From a virus: DNA of 64,000 nucleotides. The position numbers were made by a program, and so were the translations under genes. Location of the stretch: positions 1 to 64,000 of the IMG/VR virus record IMGVR_UViG_3300031251_000015; one strand, given 5' to 3'. Position 1 is the stretch's first letter. Every line of letters starts with the position of its first letter. This document shows positions 35,591-43,477 of the stretch, piece after piece. The notes under the pieces are model-generated. The model did no database searches. It saw nothing but the letters and a program-made list of their open reading frames with translations, and was not told the origin of the DNA.

Positions 35591-38038
35591 ATGAAGCAAA
35601 CTAAAAGAATAAATCTTTCTGATATGCTAGCTCAACTTGAAAAAGCCGAGCTAGCAAGTTTGTTCGAAATTATTAAACCTAAAACAACCCAAGATATTAA
35701 ATTAGCTGCGGCAGAACGTGAAAGATACAGCGACATTCGTAAAGATACTGGGGTGGTAAAGCAGATCACACAAGAACCTGGAACAATGATAAAGCATGGG
35801 CTACAAAATACAAAAGATGCTTATGCCAAGGCTAATATTGTACCGTATTTGACTAACACTTCTTTATATAAGGCATTCGGTTCCTTATCTCCAGAACAAC
35901 AACAAGGGATGGAAAACGCGGCTATAAATTATAGTGATAAGCTTAAACAGATAAATTGGACGTATCATTTTTATTCAACTATTCTAAAAGGGCCTAGTGT
36001 AAAGCTAACTACTTTAATGGTTAAGCCCGAGATAGTTATACCATCAGCTAAAACAGTAGAAGATTTCTATACTAATTATAGTGTATCTAATTATGCCCCA
36101 TTATTTGAAGATACCACTACTGCGGACAGAGTTATTTCTGGAACAAGAAGCGGTGATGATATATATTTAAACACCAATAATGAAGTAAGAGCATATGTTA
36201 GATCAGAGAAAGAACGCGGATTGTTTATTGGGGCCGTAGTATCAGGCGCCAGATATGTTAATTTTACTCAATTAGAATCTAATATATCATCAGAAGAAGG
36301 TTTAAAACTTAAAAACTTTGCCTCATCTATTCTTGACACAGTCAAACAAAAAGTATTTACAGATATTGAACCCTTTTTTAGAACTGATAATGAAAAAGCA
36401 TTTTTAAATACTTTAAAAACATCACAACTTTCACCAGTATTTATGGATTCTTTGTTTTTTGGATTAGTAGACGTGATGAATATTCCATTATCAGTAAATT
36501 ATGGTGTTAAACAAAAAGCTGGGGAGGCTTTACGAGGGTTTAATGTATTAAATAACCAAATGTACGGAGAGTCTTTAGCACAGTCTAACCCACCAGCAGC
36601 TTCGGCTATTATTTCTAATTTAGACAAGTGTATGACTTTTGGCAATCCTTTCTTACGAGATTTACAGAAGTTAATGAGGGCGGCGTCTAAAGCTCGGTAT
36701 ACTCCAACACATTATAATAAACTTACTAATGTTTTATTTGCCAAGTTTGGAGATTTACTATCTAAACTTACCGCTATATGTGGAACAAGTGCTTATGATT
36801 TTGATACAATTTTTTGTAAAAATTCTCCACAAGATAAAATAGACCAATTAAACCATGATTTTGAGTCTGGTTCTATATTTTCAGGATCTAGCGACACTTC
36901 ACGATACCCAAATCCATTTATAAGAATATTGTTTACAAAAAGAAATGAACCAGACCCAGCATACATAATAAAACCAATGCATGTAAGTGCTTTAGCTTTT
37001 GCGCAAGAAACAAAATATAAGTCTAAAAGTGGAACACTTCCATTATTAGTAGCCCTTAACAGTGATAAAGAAACTGTTAAAGCTAATGAATGGAAAGGAG
37101 TAGGAATACCAGAAGATGAACATAAAGAGATTTTAGCAAAGGCACAAGCTGAAACTGGAAATATAAGCAAAGCAAGTTATGTTAGAGTATTATCATCCCT
37201 CGCTGACCGTGACGATACCTCACAAAATGCTCAAGCGGGTAAAGACAGAATGGCTGCGGCACAGTTATTAAATACTTTCGAGTCTTTATATAATGGCGAC
37301 GGAACTTTTAAACCTAACCATGTATTATTTGCCATAGTTCCAAGAGTGTTATTCCAAGGTGCTGCTCAAGGTATATCAACAGAAGTTAGTATAGATCTTC
37401 AAATGGAGAATGCTAATAAAAACATAAATATATATAAAGAAAGTTTTGAGTATGATCGACGTGAAGCAAAAAAGAAAGCTTTAAAAGAAGTAGAAGATGC
37501 TAATAATATGTCTATTATGGGAGACCCAACTTCTCCTGACGTTAATAAAGATATTGATACTAAAATAGCTAAAAGAAATGAAGCTAAAAAAGTAGCCAAT
37601 GAACGATTAGCGTTATTTAAAAATGTAGCTCTTGATGATACAAAAGATGAAATAATCAGTAGTATAACTGCTAAAATGGTACCACTTACTGATGTTCTTA
37701 ATACGTTCTTAACACACATGTATACCTATGATATGTCATCGCAAGAGTTAGTTAATCTTCAAGGAACTTTTAAAATTATTGTAAGAAATATTCAAGCTGG
37801 CTATTGGACTATGAAAATACCCTGTTTACGTAATACTAAACTTGGATTAATTAGTTTATTAAAAACTGACAGAGGAGATTTTAATCTTAATCAATTTGAA
37901 GATATAGAAACTTCAATTAGTCACTTACGTCAAGAATTAATAGATATAAAATTAGCAGAACAAGCCACGGAACAGCCACATCAAACGCCACCTAGCAGTA
38001 TTATATTACCCCCAGGATACGACCCAATTAAGTTTTAG
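35591..38038 (+). CDS. Large probable virion-internal protein, 815 aa
   Basis: Two bases after the 1747-aa gene, so co-translated. The N-terminus MKQTKRINLSDMLAQLEKAE is an amphipathic helix with QLE and AE steps, similar to the start of the frame at 28556. The body is helical with a few beta stretches (RGLFIGAVVSGARYVNF). The C-terminus is Pro-rich (PSSIILPPGYDPIKF). No family recognised. TAG stop. Together with its neighbours it may form an internal-head module. Confidence 0.68.
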   Translation: MKQTKRINLSDMLAQLEKAELASLFEIIKPKTTQDIKLAAAERERYSDIRKDTGVVKQITQEPGTMIKHGLQNTKDAYAKANIVPYLTNTSLYKAFGSLSPEQQQGMENAAINYSDKLKQINWTYHFYSTILKGPSVKLTTLMVKPEIVIPSAKTVEDFYTNYSVSNYAPLFEDTTTADRVISGTRSGDDIYLNTNNEVRAYVRSEKERGLFIGAVVSGARYVNFTQLESNISSEEGLKLKNFASSILDTVKQKVFTDIEPFFRTDNEKAFLNTLKTSQLSPVFMDSLFFGLVDVMNIPLSVNYGVKQKAGEALRGFNVLNNQMYGESLAQSNPPAASAIISNLDKCMTFGNPFLRDLQKLMRAASKARYTPTHYNKLTNVLFAKFGDLLSKLTAICGTSAYDFDTIFCKNSPQDKIDQLNHDFESGSIFSGSSDTSRYPNPFIRILFTKRNEPDPAYIIKPMHVSALAFAQETKYKSKSGTLPLLVALNSDKETVKANEWKGVGIPEDEHKEILAKAQAETGNISKASYVRVLSSLADRDDTSQNAQAGKDRMAAAQLLNTFESLYNGDGTFKPNHVLFAIVPRVLFQGAAQGISTEVSIDLQMENANKNINIYKESFEYDRREAKKKALKEVEDANNMSIMGDPTSPDVNKDIDTKIAKRNEAKKVANERLALFKNVALDDTKDEIISSITAKMVPLTDVLNTFLTHMYTYDMSSQELVNLQGTFKIIVRNIQAGYWTMKIPCLRNTKLGLISLLKTDRGDFNLNQFEDIETSISHLRQELIDIKLAEQATEQPHQTPPSSIILPPGYDPIKF

Positions 38039-38046
38039 AAGAGACT

Positions 38047-38328
38047 ATGGAACCAACACAACAAGAACAGTCAGTATCTAATGAAATAACAGAGATGTCT
38101 TTACAAGAAATGATGTTTCTTGTAAGTGCTTGTTTTTATACAACCGCTGCCGAAATAGGCCAACAAGCTTTAGAAGCTAAAAATGAAGCACTTGTAGTTA
38201 TTAAACATGCTGACGTTCCAGATATAGCAAAAGAAATTGAAGCGGCCGGCAAAGAAATAACTGATTTTAAAACAAAAGAAACAAAATATGATGGCACGGC
38301 GGAACCTTTAACTCCAGAAGAACCATAG
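38047..38328 (+). CDS. Small acidic helical protein, 93 aa
   Basis: Eight bases after the 815-aa gene. The sequence TEMSLQEMMFLVSACFYTTA is a hydrophobic helix, followed by Glu/Lys/Ala-rich helices. The TAG stop is in the same reading frame as the PD-(D/E)XK gene 11 codons later, with only motif A between. No function recognised. Confidence 0.6.
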   Translation: MEPTQQEQSVSNEITEMSLQEMMFLVSACFYTTAAEIGQQALEAKNEALVVIKHADVPDIAKEIEAAGKEITDFKTKETKYDGTAEPLTPEEP

Positions 38329-38344
38329 TTTGTCGATACTAATA
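38329..38344 (+). promoter_or_regulatory. Motif A promoter-like site for PD-(D/E)XK nuclease
   Basis: TTTGTCGATACTAATA, the closest match to the consensus, ending 20 bases before the ATG at 38365. Confidence 0.7.
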
Positions 38345-38364
38345 ACAGAGCTGTTTTAGGAGCT

Positions 38365-39759
38365 ATGTTGATTGACAAGACTACGATTCAGTATATAAAT
38401 CCAGCACTTAAGTTTTCAATAAAGAAATATTTTCCCTTGAAGGAGAAGACGTTGTTATACGACGCCTTGCTTTTTTGTAGTGTGATATCTAAAACTCCAA
38501 TGCGCTGTTCTTCTGCTGATTTAGAAGCCTTTAGTAATTTAATGATTAACTGTAAAGAACTTGATATATCTTTAGAAAAATATTTAAGTTGTGCTTATGC
38601 TTATATTAAGAAATATTCAACTCCTGGGCATAGGCTCGGAATATCTTATTTTCTAAATGATTCAGTAATAGAGTATTGTGGCTCTATGTTGGAAAAGTTC
38701 ACTAGCTCCTCTTTGTTTTTAGAGCAAGTAAAAAATGATATTCTGTCTACAGAAAAAAGTATAAGAGAATTAATGACGGAAACTTCAATATCATACGAGC
38801 AATCTTTTGGGAATATGCTTAAAAATAAAAAAATAAGTTCATTCTTTTTAGCGTATAAGAAGTTTTGTAATTCAGTGTTAGTTAAAGACTACAATTCTGA
38901 ATATTTTATGACATTAGTTAATATACTAGAGCCATTCTTTACGTATATTTTAGCTAAAAATAATGTATATAGTCCTCATAGGATACAAAAGTGGAATAAT
39001 TCTAAAATAGAAGATTTTAGTTTTTGTTCAGTGTATTTTACAGATAGATACATAACTAACGAACTTATAGAAGAATGCCTAGGCAACGAAGCTACTGAAA
39101 ATGGAACAAAGTTACACAGTATTTTTGAATCTATTTTTACTAGATATAACAAAAATAAAGTAAAAAATCTAAAAAATATAGCATTAAAATATTTTAAATC
39201 TACAGCTTATTTGGATATAAAGAAAGAACTACCTGAACATATGTCGTTTATAGAGGAATTATTTACAAAAGATGATTCTATTTTTTATTCCTTGCTTGAT
39301 GAAAATACACAAGTTTTAGTAGAACATACAATGAATGCTAATCTGGCTGGATTTGAGTTTTATGGAACAGCAGATTTGATTTTTATAAACAATAACAAAG
39401 CTTATATATTTGACTATAAATCATCAAAATTAGATGAAAAGTATTTAACAAAAAATAACGACAAGTATAATAAACAAATTAGTCTTTATGCTAAACTATT
39501 AAAAGAAGAACATCCAGAACTTATTAGCATAACTGGAAAAATTATATATACAAGAGGATTACTACATCCGTTTGATAAATTAAATGATAATATTCATATA
39601 GAACGAGCATTAGACATAGAAAAAATTAAAAAAACATTAAAATCAGGCATTCTTATGCCAAATACTCGCAATTGTTTTCTCTGTAGACACCCGGCTTGTA
39701 AGTTTAGAACACGACCTAGTATTTGGGCAGAGGATGGTTCGCGAAAAATAAGCAATTAA
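38365..39759 (+). CDS. PD-(D/E)XK superfamily nuclease (RecB/Cas4-like)
   Basis: 464 aa. The catalytic core is in the second half: NGTKLHSIFESIF (conserved His), FEFYGTADLIFI (motif II Asp) and KAYIFDYKSSKLDE (the (D/E)xK pair), then KQISLYAKLLKEEHPE. A C-terminal cluster NCFLCRHPACKFR could hold a metal or part of an iron-sulfur cluster as in AddB/Cas4 proteins. The first 240 residues are helical and unrecognised. Role in recombination or DNA processing is inferred. Motif A gives it its own promoter. Confidence 0.85.
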   Translation: MLIDKTTIQYINPALKFSIKKYFPLKEKTLLYDALLFCSVISKTPMRCSSADLEAFSNLMINCKELDISLEKYLSCAYAYIKKYSTPGHRLGISYFLNDSVIEYCGSMLEKFTSSSLFLEQVKNDILSTEKSIRELMTETSISYEQSFGNMLKNKKISSFFLAYKKFCNSVLVKDYNSEYFMTLVNILEPFFTYILAKNNVYSPHRIQKWNNSKIEDFSFCSVYFTDRYITNELIEECLGNEATENGTKLHSIFESIFTRYNKNKVKNLKNIALKYFKSTAYLDIKKELPEHMSFIEELFTKDDSIFYSLLDENTQVLVEHTMNANLAGFEFYGTADLIFINNNKAYIFDYKSSKLDEKYLTKNNDKYNKQISLYAKLLKEEHPELISITGKIIYTRGLLHPFDKLNDNIHIERALDIEKIKKTLKSGILMPNTRNCFLCRHPACKFRTRPSIWAEDGSRKISN

Positions 39760-39777
39760 ATTGTAGAGGTTATATAC
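39753..39777 (+). promoter_or_regulatory. Motif B promoter-like site for 201-aa gene
   Basis: CAATTAAATTGTAGAGG followed by TATATAC, overlapping the nuclease stop and ending four bases before the ATG at 39781; with this spacing any leader is extremely short. Confidence 0.5.
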
Positions 39778-39780
39778 ACT

Positions 39781-40386
39781 ATGAAATCATTAATTAGAAT
39801 GTTTTTAGATGAAGCAGTTGAAGATGTTAATTTACCAAAAGAGCCAGTCAGTGCCGCAGAACCAGTAGGACAGCCTATGAGTAGTGGTGATTTTGCTCCT
39901 CCCCCCGCAACTCCAAGTTTAACACAACAGGCTCCCGGTGCTGCCGCCATGCCTAAAGGTCAGGCTGGAACAAACACTATTCAAAAAGAAGTACTAGATA
40001 AGCAAGTTATTCTTACTATTCTTGGTGAAATGAAAAGTGTTATTGCTTTCTATGATAAAAAGTTTGAAAGTGAAGATCTTGATTTAGAGACTGCCAAGAA
40101 AGTTATTGATAACTTTCTAGCCAGTTTAGCCACACATGCTAATAACATTGCTAATTTAATAGGTGAAGATACCCCAGAAGAAGCTCCTATGGAAGAGCCT
40201 TTACCAGAACTTCCTCAAGAACCAATGCCAGAACTTCCTCAAGAACCAATGCCAGAACAAACACCAGCACAAGATGATGGATTAGGTAATGAAGCTCTTC
40301 CTACAAGTCCTTCACAAGAAGAATATACAAATCCGTTTGGTCATGCCGAAGAATCTGATTTTACTGATCCATCTGGAGCACTATAA
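39781..40386 (+). CDS. Acidic Pro-rich protein with capsid-targeting-like N-terminus
   Basis: 201 aa. MKSLIRMFLDEAVEDVNLP is an amphipathic helix ending in LDE-A, resembling T4 internal-protein propeptides. After a Pro/Ala-rich stretch comes a helical middle (ILGEMKSVIAFYDKKFESED), then an acidic Pro/Gln/Glu tail with a tandem ELPQEPMP repeat. Likely an internal head or core-type protein. It starts a run of closely spaced small genes (TAATG overlap with the next). Confidence 0.65.
   Translation: MKSLIRMFLDEAVEDVNLPKEPVSAAEPVGQPMSSGDFAPPPATPSLTQQAPGAAAMPKGQAGTNTIQKEVLDKQVILTILGEMKSVIAFYDKKFESEDLDLETAKKVIDNFLASLATHANNIANLIGEDTPEEAPMEEPLPELPQEPMPELPQEPMPEQTPAQDDGLGNEALPTSPSQEEYTNPFGHAEESDFTDPSGAL
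40204..40251 (+). repeat. Perfect 24-base tandem repeat within coding sequence
   Basis: Two adjacent identical 24-base units beginning CCAGAACTTCCTCAAG, encoding the doubled PELPQEPM. It adds eight residues to the acidic tail and looks like a recent slippage duplication. Confidence 0.9.
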
Positions 40387-40709
40387 TGGCATCATATACT
40401 ACAAAGTTTAGCGTTGGCGATACAGCATATTATATTAAACATGCTAATGTTATATCTGTTGTGGTATCTGATATATACATTCATGATTTTGTTGGGTTAG
40501 GAATTAACTCCACCGGGTCTTCTAGCAATATAAATCCTCCTCTAATTTCATATAAAGTGTCTCATTCTGTGAATAGCTCTGGTGTTGGCGTCTCTAAAAA
40601 TGGCCCGTCAACATTTAATGAATCAGATTTGTATTATATAGCCGAAGTTACTGCTACAATGAATCAGATTTTAGCACAAAAAGCACTCAATTTACAGGCA
40701 TTAAACTAA
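40386..40709 (+). CDS. Small beta-barrel-like protein, paralog 1
   Basis: 107 aa, starting TTKFSVGDTAYYI. The next gene starts with the nearly identical TTQFSIGDTAYFP, so the two are tandem duplicates. The FS(V/I)GDTAY segment followed by V-V-DIY/DVY strands resembles small SH3-like barrels. This copy has a Gly/Ser-rich insertion around residues 40-60. Overlaps both neighbours' stop and start. Virion or accessory role unknown. Confidence 0.65.
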   Translation: MASYTTKFSVGDTAYYIKHANVISVVVSDIYIHDFVGLGINSTGSSSNINPPLISYKVSHSVNSSGVGVSKNGPSTFNESDLYYIAEVTATMNQILAQKALNLQALN

Positions 40710-40988
40710 ATGGCTCAAATAATAACTACACAATTTTCTATTGGTGATACTGCTTATTTTCCGTTATTTGCCACCGCTACTATTTATGTAGTTACTGTTA
40801 TTGATGTTTATTTAAGAAATGTAAATGGACAATCTATTGTTTTATATGATTTACAAAGAATAGATAATAAGACTGTATTACAAGGTATTCCGCAAGATCA
40901 AGTATTTACTTTTCCACAAGCAAAAGCTTCTTTACTAACTTATCTACAAGCAAAAATAACTGAAGTAACTAACTTAACGGTATCTTAA
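40710..40988 (+). CDS. Small beta-barrel-like protein, paralog 2
   Basis: 92 aa, paralog of the preceding gene (FSIGDTAYF, then VVTVIDVYLRNVNG, then a helix ending the protein). It lies directly next to the first copy with no gap and overlaps the next start (TAATG). Shorter insertion than paralog 1. Function unknown. Confidence 0.65.
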   Translation: MAQIITTQFSIGDTAYFPLFATATIYVVTVIDVYLRNVNGQSIVLYDLQRIDNKTVLQGIPQDQVFTFPQAKASLLTYLQAKITEVTNLTVS

Positions 40989-41596
40989 TGGCAACTCTAT
41001 ATAACAAATTATTTGAAACATTTGACACTCTATCAAAATCAAATGTAACTAATGGGTCAATAGATGGTGTTATATCTCCATACTCTGTCCCAGCCAAAGA
41101 TTCAGTTGGTATAGCTGTAGATACGTTAAACGATTCAGATAGAATTGATAGTAAAATCTCGATAGTACATAAGAAGTGTCAGTATAATATCATGATGGTT
41201 TCTGCTTCTGACATGGAAGGATTTAGAACGTTATGTGAAAGACTTACAGACGCTTTTAAATTAAACAAGATTTTTGATAATGATCCACTAATTCAGACTA
41301 AATTGGCAGAAATACTTGCTTACAGTTATATATCCAAAAACTCTACCTATCTTATATACCCTGATATTTTTCAGGCAAAGACCAAGGCTCTGTCTGTGTT
41401 TAATGTGGCTAAAAAGCTTGGGCTAAACTTTCTTAATTCAAAAGTTGAAGATTTATTAAAGAAAGTCTTACTCACCGTATTTTATAAGATTTCGTTTGAC
41501 CAAGATGATAAACAAAAAACTGAACAAGCACCAACCAAGCCTACCACACAGCAGCAACCATTACAACAGCCCTTACAAACTCCTGGAATAAAATAG
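40988..41596 (+). CDS. Unknown protein, 202 aa
   Basis: Starts MATLYNKLFETFDTLSKS, another amphipathic N-terminal helix. Middle is mixed alpha/beta with SKISIVHKKCQYNIMMVSAS; the tail is Gln/Pro/Thr-rich (PTTQQQPLQQPLQTP). No known family. Ends in TAG immediately before a homing-endonuclease scar. Grouping with the preceding small genes suggests a virion protein. Confidence 0.65.
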   Translation: MATLYNKLFETFDTLSKSNVTNGSIDGVISPYSVPAKDSVGIAVDTLNDSDRIDSKISIVHKKCQYNIMMVSASDMEGFRTLCERLTDAFKLNKIFDNDPLIQTKLAEILAYSYISKNSTYLIYPDIFQAKTKALSVFNVAKKLGLNFLNSKVEDLLKKVLLTVFYKISFDQDDKQKTEQAPTKPTTQQQPLQQPLQTPGIK

Positions 41597-41600
41597 CATA

Positions 41601-41694
41601 ATGAATATTACTTATTGTTATGTGTATTATAGAAAAGATTACTCCAGCGACAGTTAGTTTAATAGTTCGTAATAAAACTTGGAAGGAAGAATAA
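41601..41694 (+). pseudogene. GIY-YIG homing endonuclease scar (N- and C-terminal remnants)
   Basis: Frame from ATG 41601 reads MNITYCYVYYRKDYSSDS and stops; YCYVYYRKD matches FYCYIYYRKD of the intact GIY-YIG gene at 18.1-18.8 kb. A second frame (41620-41694) ends ATVSLIVRNKTWKEE, the standard C-terminal DNA-binding helix. The two overlap, so about 180-200 codons were deleted with a frame change. It fills the gap between the 202-aa gene and the lysis pair. Confidence 0.75.
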
Positions 41695-41699
41695 ATAAA

Positions 41700-42320
41700 A
41701 TGACTACCGAATTAGAAGTAGTTGAAACTTTTTGGCAGAAATATAAAAAAGATGGCGTATATTTTGGTATAGTGATAGTTCTTGTTGCCTCAGGATTTGG
41801 TTTTTGGTATATAAAAGATCAGAAACATTCTAAAGCTATGGCTGAAACTGCCTCAAAATTGGCCTCGTTAAATAGTGATTATACTAAATTAAACGCAGAT
41901 AAAATCGCAGCAGACACAAATGCAGCCAATGCTCTATCTTTATATAAAATAGAACACGCTAAACTTATTGCTCAATTAAAGAAAAAACCAGTACAACAAA
42001 CTACTCCAACAACTCCATTAGAACCTCTACCAGTTATACCATCATCTACTAACCTTGATGATTGTAACAAGCTTGTTCAACAGCTAACCACCGATAACAA
42101 TGATTGTATTACTGTAGTAACCACTCTTCAGACAGACAAACAAGCTGCTGAAGCTGTTATTAATAATCTAAAAGATACAGTAATTACTACTAATAAAGAA
42201 ACAGAGGAAGCAAAAGCACAAACTGTCTCTGAAACAAAGCGGAAAGTTTGGTATAGAAATGGATTGTTAGTAGAAACCGGCTGGATAATTTTACATATAC
42301 TTACTCATGGGGCATTATAA
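41700..42320 (+). CDS. Membrane-anchored coiled-coil protein, possible spanin
   Basis: 206 aa from the ATG at 41700, with GGAAGGAAG upstream; the TTG at 41679 belongs to the scar. One membrane span (YFGIVIVLVASGFGFWYI, about residues 21-38) with a short cytoplasmic N-terminus is followed by long periplasmic helices and a Pro-rich break (QQTTPTTPLEPLPVIP). The C-terminus is mildly hydrophobic. This layout, directly overlapping the endolysin gene, resembles an Rz-type inner-membrane spanin that disrupts the outer membrane at lysis. No lipoprotein partner was found, so the call is tentative. Confidence 0.5.
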   Translation: MTTELEVVETFWQKYKKDGVYFGIVIVLVASGFGFWYIKDQKHSKAMAETASKLASLNSDYTKLNADKIAADTNAANALSLYKIEHAKLIAQLKKKPVQQTTPTTPLEPLPVIPSSTNLDDCNKLVQQLTTDNNDCITVVTTLQTDKQAAEAVINNLKDTVITTNKETEEAKAQTVSETKRKVWYRNGLLVETGWIILHILTHGAL

Positions 42321-42769
42321 TGGTAACACAGCTATCTCCTAACTTTACATTAGAACAATTAGTATTTAGTCAAACTGCTGCTCGTAAAGGAATAGACAAT
42401 ACTCCCTCACCAGAAATTATTGCTAATTTAACTAATCTTTGTGTTAATCTGTTAGAACCAGCAAGAGAACTACTTAACGCTCCAATTCATATTGATAGTG
42501 GTTATAGATGTAAGGAATTAAACGTTGCTGTAGGTGGTGCCGCTACTTCCGAACATGTGTTAGGTCACGCCGCTGATTGTATACCGCAAGGTTGGGATTT
42601 GGCTCTTGCTTTTGATACTTTACGCACTTCTGACCTACCCTATGACCAGATTATTTTTGAATGTAAGGAATGGATACATTTAGGCATGGCGGCTGACGGA
42701 GTTACACCAAGACGAGAAGCCTTAACTGCTACTGGTGGTCCTGGTGCTTGGCATTATCAAAAAGTTTAA
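42320..42769 (+). CDS. M15-family peptidase endolysin
   Basis: 149 aa. IHIDSGYRCKELNVAVGGAA, then SEHVLGHAADC and EWIHLGM give the His/Asp/His zinc site of peptidase M15A, which cleaves D,D or L,D peptide bonds in peptidoglycan. No signal peptide, so it needs a holin. The start overlaps the upstream membrane gene (TAATG). Family length is about 120-150 aa, so the protein is complete. Confidence 0.9.
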   Translation: MVTQLSPNFTLEQLVFSQTAARKGIDNTPSPEIIANLTNLCVNLLEPARELLNAPIHIDSGYRCKELNVAVGGAATSEHVLGHAADCIPQGWDLALAFDTLRTSDLPYDQIIFECKEWIHLGMAADGVTPRREALTATGGPGAWHYQKV

Positions 42770-42782
42770 TTAAATAATTAAA

Positions 42783-42800
42783 TTAACCGATAATATAATT
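42783..42800 (+). promoter_or_regulatory. Motif A-like promoter site for 69-aa gene
   Basis: TTAACCGATAATATAATT followed by GGAG and the ATG at 42811. The first half is weaker than the consensus. Confidence 0.5.
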
Positions 42801-42810
42801 GGAGAAATGT

Positions 42811-43020
42811 ATGACAGAAGGCAACACATCAATTAGTTTTACGGATCAAGAATTAAAAGCTTTACATACCATAGTAAGCCAGTTTAAAATTAATGTGACG
42901 ATTGAAGATTTACTAAAAGTGGCAAGTAAGGAAGAAACTACCCCATTAGTTTCTATCTTACAAAAGCTATCAGAAGCTGTTGTAAATCGCCAAAAAGAAA
43001 TAAATACGTTTGAAAAGTAG
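42811..43020 (+). CDS. Small helical protein, 69 aa
   Basis: ATG at 42811 preceded by GGAG; the TTG 12 bases earlier is rejected. The product reads SFTDQELKALHTIVSQFKIN then LLKVASKEETTPLVSIL, a compact helical protein with charged ends. No family recognised. TAG stop. Its motif-A promoter suggests a non-structural accessory role. Confidence 0.6.
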   Translation: MTEGNTSISFTDQELKALHTIVSQFKINVTIEDLLKVASKEETTPLVSILQKLSEAVVNRQKEINTFEK

Positions 43021-43021
43021 G

Positions 43022-43036
43022 TAATTAAATTGTAGT
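43022..43036 (+). promoter_or_regulatory. Motif B-like site for 48-aa gene
   Basis: TAATTAAATTGTAGT immediately after a TAG stop, followed 14 bases later by an AAAGGATATAAT box before the ATG at 43062. Confidence 0.4.
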
Positions 43037-43061
43037 ACAAAGTTTATCGAAAGGATATAAT

Positions 43062-43208
43062 ATGCGTAATGGTTCAGAGACACACGGAAAAGGTGGAGAG
43101 CAAAAAGGTCCAGTTAAGGTTCCTAGTAAGACCCAGAAAGGTCTTACTACTGCTGATGTAACCAAGAAGGGCACAGTTAAGCCCACTCCTTGTAAAGAAA
43201 ACAAGTAA
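43062..43208 (+). CDS. Small basic Gly/Lys-rich protein, 48 aa
   Basis: Open frame with AAAGGAT before the ATG. It reads MRNGSETHGKGGEQKGPVKV and later TKKGTVKPTPCKENK, rich in Lys, Gly, Thr and Pro and probably disordered. GC content is above the surroundings, suggesting high expression. No homology recognised. Confidence 0.55.
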   Translation: MRNGSETHGKGGEQKGPVKVPSKTQKGLTTADVTKKGTVKPTPCKENK

Positions 43209-43245
43209 ATAATTAATAAATACACTAACTTAAAGGAATACTACA

Positions 43246-43344
43246 ATGGTTGATAAGAAGAAGGAAGTAGAGAAGAAGGACGAAAAGAAGCCCTTCCCAT
43301 TCAAGAAGAAGGACGAAAAGAAAGACGACAAGAAGAAGAAGTAA
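43246..43344 (+). CDS. Lysine-rich micro-protein, 32 aa
   Basis: ATG with AAAGGA upstream and a terminator downstream, so it is the last gene of a transcript. About half the residues are Lys, the rest mostly Asp and Glu around a PFPFKKK centre. Such a composition suggests nucleic-acid condensation or a charge-balancing virion peptide. It is too short for any domain call. The preserved RBS and spacing argue that it is translated. Confidence 0.55.
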   Translation: MVDKKKEVEKKDEKKPFPFKKKDEKKDDKKKK

Positions 43345-43363
43345 CATAGTTATAATTTCTACG

Positions 43364-43392
43364 AAAAAAGAAGGTTTCGGCCTTCTTTTTTT
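43364..43392 (+). terminator. Intrinsic terminator before RNR
   Basis: AAAAAAGAAGG pairs with CCTTCTTTTTT around loop TTTCGG, giving a stem that runs into a T tract. It separates the lysine-rich genes from the reductase. Confidence 0.9.
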
Positions 43393-43400
43393 ATGCCTTT

Positions 43401-43415
43401 TTGTCGATACTAAAA
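43401..43415 (+). promoter_or_regulatory. Motif A promoter-like site for ribonucleotide reductase
   Basis: TTGTCGATACTAAAA directly after the terminator. It leaves a 60-base leader before the ATG at 43478. Confidence 0.7.
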
Positions 43416-43423
43416 TGACAGAA

Positions 43424-43456
43424 AGTTGCTATTTTCATCTGGGATGAAACGCAATT
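43424..43456 (+). promoter_or_regulatory. Stem-loop in RNR leader
   Basis: Outer pairing AGTTGC / GCAATT and inner TTTCAT / ATGAAA with loop CTGGG. It lies between promoter and ribosome site (GGAG) and is too small for a cobalamin riboswitch. Role unknown. Confidence 0.4.
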
Positions 43457-43477
43457 AACTTTACGGAGTTACACTAC

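Noticed and set aside
43415-43447. Ten-codon leader peptide before RNR
   Set aside because: No ribosome site, ends in TGA which this genome avoids, and lies over the leader hairpin.
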